A stretch of 64,000 bases of DNA from NCBI GenBank assembly GCA_905182985.1, contig CAJJDN010000070.1:427938-491937 (forward strand), in the 5' to 3' direction. Below, piece by piece: positions 52,854 through 64,000 of this stretch (the first letter of the stretch is position 1; every line of letters starts with the position of its first letter). This stretch comes from Paramecium sonneborni. Taxonomy: Eukaryota; Ciliophora; Oligohymenophorea; Peniculida; Parameciidae. The position numbers and the translations under genes were made by a program. The notes under the pieces were generated by a model. The model worked only from the letters and a program-made list of their open reading frames with translations, was not told the origin of the DNA and searched no databases.

Positions 52854-53857
52854 ATGTATAAGTAAAAATGTAAGCTACCAAAAAAATTATTTTTATTCAT
52901 TAAAAATTAGACCAGAAGGATTGAAGTATTTATTAAGCTCCAGAATATTTAAAGGAGAAGAATACAATTATATATTTTATTAATAAAAAGTTAAATACTT
53001 GACATATAAAGTGTTAGTTGTATAATATATCCAATGTTATCAAGATAATTGCCATTTAAATTAGAAAAGTAATAAAGTTCTTTATTCATATTCTTACAAC
53101 ATAAAGATTTTTTAAAAAAATATTGTATAGTAAAATAATTGGTTTAAAATTGGAGTTATTGAATAAGAAATGAAAAAATTATAAATTATAGAATATTAAA
53201 AAATATTTTTAGATTGCTATCCAAAAATTGACATAATAACTAAAAATATAGAAGTATCATACAAACTCTACAACAAATTTCTCAAATTTATATTGTAGAA
53301 GAAATACATCAAATATTTGTGAAGATCCTTTTGATCTTGACTATTTAAGCTTTTGAGCAATTTTTTGTATTAAAGAAAAAAAAAAATTAAATGAAGAAAA
53401 TTAATAGTGATTATTATAATTTACAAAATTTAGTTTTATTTTTATTGTTTAAAAGTAAATAAATATTGTAGATAAAAACTGGGATTCTTAATTAATTAAA
53501 ATTTTTGAGCCAGATTCAACTTTTATTGTAGTTAATTAGGATTGGATTGGGAATATAAAGGAATTTAATTACTTATTAAAAATTTATAGAATCAAATTTA
53601 TGACATTTTTATTTTATTTTAATGATGAATTTGTAATGAAAAAATAATAAACTCAAGTTTATTTTGACACAGATATAAAAAGTTTCTTAAGGATTGAAAA
53701 AGAAAAGTTATAATAAAATCAGAAATTGGAATTGGAATATATCTTAAATCTCCTTTTTAATATAATCTTTCATAAAAAGAAAATTACTCAAAAATAAGAT
53801 AAGAAAGTTATAATTATCTCAAATAATTATTTGTAGAGAAGACCAAAATTTTTTTGA
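52854..53857 (+). CDS. Unknown protein, introns partly resolved
   Basis: Several coding-like blocks on the plus strand: NYFYSLKIRPEGLKYLLSSR then IFKGEEYNYIFYQQKVKYLT (52,885-53,020), LDCYPKIDIITKNIEVSYKL (about 53,210-53,275), and NWDSQLIKIFEPDSTFIVVN then QDWIGNIKEFNYLLKIYRIK (53,480-53,620). The gene ends NNYLQRRPKFF at TGA 53855-53857. A 39-nt intron around 53,318-53,356 and others are needed. The ATG at 52854 would be followed immediately by an intron, so the start is uncertain. No domain is recognised. It is convergent with the helicase gene, 147 bp away. Confidence 0.45.
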
Positions 53858-54004
53858 CATATATTTACTTACTTCATTATTAATATCAAAGCTTATTCTT
53901 ATAAAATTAAAAGTGATTTGTTTTATAAATGAAAAAAAATAGAGAGTTTCAAAAAAAATTTATGTTTTATGTATATATATTTAAAAAATAAGTTATATGT
54001 GGAT

Positions 54005-57492
<3,488 letters not shown>

Positions 57493-57958
57493 AATTAAAA
57501 TAATTCATTTATTTTTTTGGTTCAAACTAATTATATATAAATATATTAATTATAAATATCGTATAATCAACATAATTTTTTTAATCATTTCAAATTTTTT
57601 TTATTTCTTAAAGAATTTCTTAGAAATTAATACAAATGAACATTCATAGACTAACAAAAATAACAATTAAAGGGAATTAGAAAAAAAATTATAAAATCTA
57701 TAAAGAATTATGTCATTTTCTAATCCAAAAGTGGGATATGTAATAACTAATAATTTTTAAGTTATGAATTTCTTATAATTCTTTCTTATCCAAAAAAATT
57801 TATTGGTATCCTATATTTTTTTTCATAATTTTTTATAGATTAATCTAAATTTCTATTTCCTAAATTACATTATTCTTTTATCAAATTTTTTTTATTTTTA
57901 TTTGAAATCTATCAATTAAATTAGGATTGTTTTAGATCCCCACTTTATTAAAAATTTA
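57493..57958. other. Intergenic spacer
   Basis: About 470 bp upstream of the helicase and downstream of the pseudogene. Poly-A/T rich; no supported feature, though parts could be further eroded coding sequence. Confidence 0.35.
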
Positions 57959-58468
57959 TCAGATGTTCTTAAAATTAAATGAATACACTTAAATTACACT
58001 ATAAATGAGAAATTCAAATGGAATAATTATTCTTAATTTATGCAATATATCCAACTTTTATAAACCATTTCTTAAATTGTTTAAGAATGTAAAAAAGTGG
58101 CAAGAATAAAGTTAGAATTTCTAAAACTTTGAAATTACAATACCAAATCAATCGATTAAAGTATTAAAATATTCATAATTAATACTTTTTTGGAATCTTG
58201 AAAATCTAATGAAATTGATGTCTTAAGGATTGTATTTATACATGCCCTCATCCATATTTTTTGAAATTAAGATTGGATTTTCAAAAATTAATTTGACCAA
58301 ACCAATAGAATTTATTTCAGCTGCTTTATCATATGCTTTAATTTCATTATGAACAAAATATTATATTGTACCTTCATGTAAATTGATATAAAAATTATAA
58401 TTTCAACTATTAATTTAAATAAACTCATAAAAATGAATTATATTCTCTTGCTTAAAATGAATATCCAT
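57959..58468 (-). pseudogene. Degenerate unknown gene with two in-frame TGA codons
   Basis: From ATG 58466-58468 one frame runs 169 codons to TGA 57959-57961 and is broken at 58403-58405 and 58148-58150. Segments between: MDIHFKQENIIHFYEFIQIN; then NYNFYINLHEGTIQYFVHNE, AYDKAAEINSIGLVKLIFEN and MDEGMYKYNPQDINFIRFSR; then FGIVISKFQKFQLYSCHFF. All are protein-like and charged where expected. Trp would fit both TGA positions (INS-x-NYN and LID-x-FGI). No short intron removes them. This is best read as a decaying gene; the family is not recognised. Confidence 0.5.
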
Positions 58469-58852
58469 ATTTAATGAATTAATAATTAAAAAGGATAGAA
58501 TAATTTAAGTATAGCATATATCTTACATTAAATAAATTGTATTTAATTTTTATATAGATCTAATTTATTTATGTATGAGCTTTGTTTATACTTAATTAGA
58601 ACTAAAATAAATAAATTAAAGGTTGCAAAGTAGGCTACTATGTTTGCAAGTTGGAATTTTAAAATTATTGTTTAATATTTATCAGTAAATTAAAATAACT
58701 GTAGTAGCTAATAATTAATCAATTAAATTTTAATGAAATATAATGAAGCTGTGAAAATAACTTTAGAAAAAAAAGAAAGAATATCAGGCTAAATTATAAC
58801 ATCCTTAATTTGATAACTAACTATTTATTTTAGTTAAATTAATTTATTCAAT
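58469..58852. other. Intergenic spacer
   Basis: About 380 bp of AT-rich DNA between the pseudogene and the Nudix gene. Nothing recognisable. Confidence 0.4.
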
Positions 58853-59269
58853 TCATTATTTATAATCAAGTAAGGTCTGGCATATAATTTATAAATTCGG
58901 AGTTAATTTTCTTTTTTCCATTAATAAAAAGTCTTTGATTGGATAATATTAATACTAAAGTGATTCTTTAGGGGAAAACTCACTTATAATTTAACAACGT
59001 TTTGTATAAACAATGAAATCCTTAAATTAAATAAATTATTTTACATGTGATTAAATAACTTAAATAATTGTTGGTCCTTGTACTTCAACTAGTAAACCAA
59101 CTTCTTCTAATATTTCTCTTTTGATTGCATCATCAATAGATTCATTTATTTCAATTTTACCTCCAGGAAGAGTCCATTTATTTTTATATGGTGCCTTTTC
59201 TCTTTTTATTAGTAGAAGACTCTAATCCTTAATGATTAATCCAGAGACTGCTTTTCTAAATAGATTCAT
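58853..59269 (-). CDS. Nudix hydrolase
   Basis: 138 residues, intronless and exactly in frame. It starts MNLFRKAVSGLIIKDQSLLL, then NKWTLPGGKIEINESIDDAI and KREILEEVGLLVEVQG. The Nudix box GX5EX7REUXEEXGU is complete (GGKIEINESIDDAIKREILE then EVG). The size fits small MutT/ADP-ribose-type enzymes. They hydrolyse nucleoside diphosphates linked to another group, often clearing damaged or toxic nucleotides; substrate is not readable. It is divergent from the K+ channel gene, with 48 bp between start codons. Confidence 0.9.
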
Positions 59270-59317
59270 TAAAAATATTTAATTAAATAAAGTTTATATT
59301 ATTTTTTATTAAAGCGT

Positions 59318-61704
59318 ATGACTTAGGTCATTTAAGAATAAAACTTAGAATATTTGGGTAGGTATGTGATTAATTATTTTAAGACAAGGCTTAAGACATT
59401 ACAAAAGTCCAAATTTAGTAACAAAGATAATTAATTACAATCATAAGTGTAAATGATAAAGATGCAAGGGATATTATATATTATCTATAAGAGAGATAAA
59501 GCATAGATTTATCAAAAATATCTCTTTGGAAAAAACTTAAATAATTCATAATAAATTTACCTAAAGTTTCCAATCCAAATTCAACATTTAGACTTTTGTG
59601 GGAATTGATTAGCATGATATTCATTTTTGTTTAAATGATTCAAATACCTCTAGTATTGACATATTCAGTTGAATTAAGTCCAGGATTTTAGATTTTCAAT
59701 TAATTGATGGATGTTTTTTTTTATATAGACATGACTTTGAATTTTAAATTTGCTTATTATTTTAAGTACACTAGTCTATGTATTTTAGAGGTGAAATTAT
59801 TTTTGATAGAAAGAAAATTGCCTTAAATTATTTAAAGTTATGGTTTTGGCTAGATTTTTTGGCAGTTCTACCATATGATGATATTTTTACAGCAGATGAT
59901 TCTTAAGCTTAATTAATAAAAATAGTTAGATTGTTTAAATTTATAAAAATTATAAGATTGTTAAGAGTTCTTAAAATAAGTAAAATACTTGAAAAATTAG
60001 AAGGTAAAATTTATTAATAAAAATTAATTTAGAATCATTTTCTTTAGCTTAAACTTTTTAGGAAATAATTTAATTTTTAAAGATAGCATGTTTAATATTA
60101 AGTATTGCTCATTGGATAGCTTGTATATGGAATATTATTGAATATACAGATGAATAGGTTCATTTAACATGGATGCATAAATATGGAATAGATGAAGCAG
60201 AATGGGAAATTAAATATATTTCTGCATTTTATTTTAGTGTAACTACAATGATAACAGTTGGATATGGAGATATAAATGCAAATACACAAACAGAAATGAT
60301 ATTTGCTGTATTTGCAATGGTTTTGGCATCTGCAATATTTGGTTACAGTATGTCTAGTTTTATGTAAATAATAGAAGGAGAGGATGAAAAAATCTAAGAG
60401 TAAAGAATTTAAAATTCTAAAATAGTTAGGTAAATATTCAATTTTAATTTAGATATATAAAATAAAAAAGTATACCAAAAGAATTATAAAGTAGAGTTAA
60501 AAATTATTTAGAATGGTTAGCAGGATCAGCATAAATAGCTAGAAATTATGAATAATAAGTATTAAAAAGTTTATCAGCAAATTTGAAAACTGAGATTGTT
60601 TGTTTATTAAATGGAAGAATTCTTCATAAAGTATAACTATTTAGTAAAGAATTTACTCCTTAACTTATTAATAAACTTGTTTATGTTTTGAATGAATAAA
60701 TTTTAGGACCAGAAGAATATGTTTTCAAAGAAAATTCATTTGATAATGATAAGGTTTATTTTATATAAAATGGTTAAATCAATATTTGTATCACTTAAAG
60801 AGAAACACTACTAAAAACATTATAAAAAGGAGATTATTTTGGTGAAATAGGGTTTTTTGGTAGAAAACCTAGAAATGCCTCAGCAAAAACAATTGATTTT
60901 GTTAATGTAATGAGTTTGAAAAGAACAGATTTATGGGATGCTGCTAAACCTCTTGAAAGTGATTTATTAAAACTTTATTTTATGAAAGACTGTCTTGAAG
61001 TAGAGAATAATCTTAAACCATTAAAATTAAGGTGTTATATTTGTGATAGACCTCATCATATAGCCAAAAATTGTACTGTTTTTCATTACAGAGTAAGCAG
61101 AAAAAATCTAATAATGGAATATTTAAGTCATGAAAATAGTAGAATAAGTTAAGTTAGAAAAAATCTAAAAAAAATCAAATTTAATTTAGTCAAAATTTAA
61201 GAATCAGCTCTAAAATATTAAATAAATTAAAGTAGATGTGAAAAACAAATAAAAAGTTTATAGCATGATTACATTATTGAAGATGTTAAAATCGCTTGTG
61301 ATATTGACTTATAAAAAGAATATACTGAATTTTTCAATGAATTTAATGTTAGTAATGTTGCAAAAAATATTAATTTCTTTGCAGATTTGATTTTATCTGA
61401 AATAGAAGAAAAGAAAAAATAGCGATCCTAATTTAGATAAACGTAAAAAAGACTTAAAAATTAAACAATTGCACCTAGATAATCAAAAGCTACTATAGGA
61501 AATATGGAAAATATATTGAATAATAAATCAATTGAAAATTCTTCATGTTTGTCTTCAGAAAATTCAATTAGCTGTATTGATAGACTTAAAAGTAAATCTA
61601 AAAGGCTTCTTGATTTATAATCTTAATATCAGTATAAATATAATGTTTATTCTTAATAGTGTTGCAAGAAGATCTTTAACGAATACCACTCCTAAATAAT
61701 TTGA
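59318..61704 (+). CDS. Cyclic-nucleotide-binding-domain potassium channel (EAG/HCN/CNG superfamily)
   Basis: About 765 residues with several introns (first: GTAGGTATGT...AAG after codon 14). Order: S1 LLWELISMIFIFVQMIQIP, S2-S3 with IDMTLNF, then FDRKKIALNYLKLWFWLDFL, S4 RLFKFIKIIRLLRVLKISKI with regularly spaced Lys/Arg, S5 LILSIAHWIACIWNIIEY, pore ISAFYFSVTTMITVGYGDIN, S6 FAVFAMVLASAIFGYSMSSF. A C-linker and cNMP-binding domain follow (GRILHKVQLFSKEFTP, then KGDYFGEIGFFGRKPRNASA). GYGD predicts K+ selectivity. After the CNBD is a CCHC zinc-knuckle-like CYICDRPHHIAKNC, then a Lys/Gln/Ser-rich tail. Paramecium has many such channels controlling ciliary beating; the exact role is unknown. Confidence 0.9.
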
Positions 61705-61968
61705 CTTAATTTAAAATCATAATAAACTTGCTCATAACATAAAAAATGTAAAACATATAAGAGTGTCTTCATAAACTAGATTTATCTAAAATTGTAATGC
61801 AGAATTATATATTTTTAAGAAGGAAACCTTCATGAGAAAATTAATACCAGAATTACTATACATTACTTAATTAAACTAATTTAAAAATTGATGATAATAT
61901 TTTTTTTAGAATTCTCTTTATATCATTATAATACCAAACTATTCTTCAATATTAAACTTCATTGATTT
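61705..61968. other. Convergent intergenic spacer
   Basis: 264 bp, AT-rich, between convergent stop codons of the channel and the coiled-coil gene. Nothing recognisable. Confidence 0.4.
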
Positions 61969-64000
61969 TTATCTTGAACTTAACTTACTTAACTATTAAC
62001 AAGATTAGCTATCCCAGAATGCATTAATTTCATTGTCATTTAAGCTTTCTCTTTCTTTAATTTTGCTACTTATTCTTAAAGTACTTTATTTTATTCAGTT
62101 AAATCATCAAATTAAATTTTCAATTCAGAATTTTCATTTTTCAATTTTTTAATCTAGTTTTATAATTCTTAAATATTCTATTCAAGGGATATTATTTTAT
62201 TACAATAATTATCTGAAACTTATTAGTTTTCATTTTTCATACAATTGATTTGATCAATATTAGTCTAATTCTGTTTTTGTAATTAACTTATTTAATTTTC
62301 GTAATTTTAAACACTTTTTATTTTTTCTTTTTTTATTTAGTTTATCTATTCCTATATTTTCAAATTCTCATCTTATAATTTTTATAATTCTGCTTAATTA
62401 TTTGATTAAGAATTAGTCTTCATACTATTTGACTTTGCAATATGGCTTTCCAAATTTTAATTAATATCACTTAATCTTTGAATATCATCTTCACAAGTCA
62501 ATAACTAAGATTCTAAATTCTTAATTTTTGCTAATTAAATAGAAGCTTATTTATTATTTATTTTTATTTGATCATCATATGTACCTATTCTCAATTCTAA
62601 TTCCTTTATTTTAATCTCATAATGCTAAATCATTTAATTATTTTAGTTCTAAATCTCATCAATAGTTCTTTATTTTAATTCATATTCTTTAAATTTCTTT
62701 TCATACTCTTTTAGCTTTTATTCTAGAGTTTTAATTTGATGATCTTTATCAACAACTCTTTTATCTGTTTCAGTATTTCTAAAATCTCTTTTTAATTAGT
62801 TACTAATAGATTATTGTTCTTAATTTTATTTTTAAAATACTTAAATTTATTATTCAATAACAAGTTTTTATTCTTCAAAACGCTTTTTTATTATAAAATA
62901 AAATACTTATTATTAATCTTTTTATTCTCTTATGGCTTGATCATATTATTCCTTCAACTCTTTTTCTTTTTACTCCAAAATCTCATTTTAGTTTATCAAT
63001 TCAACATTTTTTATCTTCAATTACTTTATTTGCTAATTAATATTTTTCTATACATACTTCTAAAAATTATTGTTTCTCATTTTATGTAATTTAATCATAT
63101 TATTTTCTTTTTAAAAATTCCTCCTCTAACAATTATTATTATAATTCTTTAATTTATTAATCTTTTTAAGATTCTATTTAAATATTGACTTCAAATTTTT
63201 ATTTTAAATCTTCATTTTATTGTTTTAGTTATTTTATTAGATTATTATGCTAATCTTATTCTCTATTACTCTTTTCTTCCATTAATTCAAGTTATGCTTA
63301 TAAGGTTTTTATTTTATTTTCAAAATCTCTATTTATTTCAAATACCTAATCTAAATGATGTAAAAGTAAATCCATTTCTTCTTTTTTATAAGCTAATTAT
63401 TACTCTAATTATTAAATTTTATCAGTTGACTCAGTTGCTTCCGATCTTCTTGTACTATTTTGTTGATTATTATTATTTTAATTTGGATTTCCAATCATTG
63501 AATTTAAATCTTAAATTTATTTGGTTAATGACAAAGTTTTATATTATGAATCTTTTGTTAAATTTTAATAAGCTGCTTCTTATGTGACTAAAGCTTATTC
63601 AAGATTCTCTGCTTTTTATTTTACTTTATTTAATTAATCTACTAATGTTTTATTTTCTTAAACTAATATTGCTAATTTTTATTCTAAATACATGATTTAT
63701 TATTATTATTTATTTATTTAGGAATCTTTCTATTTTATATATATTATATATTACATCCTGATTCAATTTATTTAATTTTTCTTCATAAAGCTATTAAATT
63801 TATTGCTTCTCAACAATGCTCATTTTTTAAACTTCTTCCAATTTTCCATTTATATGATGCTATACCTGTAATTATTGATTAGAAATTGATTATTTATGAG
63901 TTTAATCTAATTCAACAATCTATTAACTTAAAATATCATTATGTTATTTTAATTCAATTATCATTTTTTCATAATGTTTTTATTTTTCTAAATTTTGATT
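61969..64000 (-). CDS. Long coiled-coil protein (5' partial)
   Basis: TGA at 61969-61971 after AQMTMKLMHSGIANLVNSQ. The minus strand is coding-like to the window edge: heptad-rich Gln/Glu/Lys/Leu sequence such as ENQNLEKQKHYEKMIIELKQ-type stretches, NGKLEEVQKMSIVEKQ, and RRSEATESTDKIQQLE. Several short introns are needed. At least 600 residues are visible; the N-terminus lies beyond 64,000. No enzymatic domain is seen. Long Gln-rich coiled coils in ciliates usually belong to basal-body, cortex or trichocyst-associated scaffolds, but that is inference. Standard-code frames on the plus strand (62814-63089, 63294-63587) are shadows. Confidence 0.65.

Noticed and set aside
57793..57900. Further extension of the locus-2 pseudogene downstream of its last TGA
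   Set aside because: Composition becomes low-complexity A/T and no continuous frame can be defended.
62814..63587. Two plus-strand hydrophobic frames resembling membrane proteins
   Set aside because: They are shadows of the minus-strand heptad-rich coiled-coil gene.

Overview
The window is a compact, AT-rich ciliate nuclear genome segment, most like Paramecium macronuclear DNA. Dozens of conserved proteins read through only if TAA and TAG mean glutamine and TGA is the sole stop. Their frames close when tiny introns of 20-32 nt (GT...AG, mostly GTA...TAG) are removed. I tested this arithmetically: the spliced length is an exact multiple of three for RRP15, the phosphatase, GPCR-PIPK, mS29, both Rabs, Sel1, the TPLATE-like gene, the 1531-residue Arf-GEF, the 1138-residue WD40 protein, CK1, PPME1 and both MFS transporters. 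Genes are packed on both strands; some start codons are about 20 bp apart.

Layout. 1-2,019: end of an unknown acidic protein (+), RRP15 (+), a dual-specificity phosphatase (-), U2 snRNA (-). 2.3-8.9 kb: a ciliate-specific protein (-), a GPCR-phosphoinositide-kinase fusion (-), mitochondrial ribosomal mS29/DAP3 (+), a small helix-turn-helix protein (-). 9.2-12 kb: a C2/coiled-coil protein and an LRRC51-like protein (-) overlapping at ATGA. 12.5-13.2 kb: a pseudogene-like stretch. 13.5-17 kb: tandem Rab GTPases (-) and remnants of a third copy. 17.1-27.2 kb (+): Sel1-repeat protein with a CaaX box, TPLATE/adaptin-like large subunit, a 953-base N gap flanked by identical 182-bp ends, and a BIG/Sec7-type Arf-GEF. 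27.2-31.5 kb (-): an LRR protein and a second HTH protein. 32-36.3 kb (+): a frameshifted unknown and a large WD40 protein. 36.4-40.7 kb: divergent casein kinase 1 (-) and transportin-3/Mtr10 (+). 40.7-45.5 kb: PPME1 (-) and two tandem MFSD1-like transporters (+). 45.5-49.3 kb (-): an NT-C2/coiled-coil protein holding 241 consecutive TAA (Gln) codons. 49.4-54 kb: a PH + permuted papain-fold protein (+), a WD40-like protein (-), an unknown (+). 54-57.5 kb (-): an RTEL1-like helicase with a run of 208 Asn codons. 57.9-59.3 kb (-): a pseudogene and a Nudix hydrolase. 59.3-61.7 kb (+): a cyclic-nucleotide-binding K+ channel. 62-64 kb (-): a coiled-coil protein running off the edge.

The functional content is housekeeping (splicing, ribosome assembly, nuclear import, helicase) plus membrane traffic and signalling (Rabs, Arf-GEF, TPLATE-like coat subunit, PIP kinase, K+ channel). 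I see no operon logic, CRISPR, tRNA or recognisable transposon. The most unusual feature is that the same (ATT)n microsatellite lies inside two genes 7 kb apart, read in different frames as polyglutamine in one and polyasparagine in the other.
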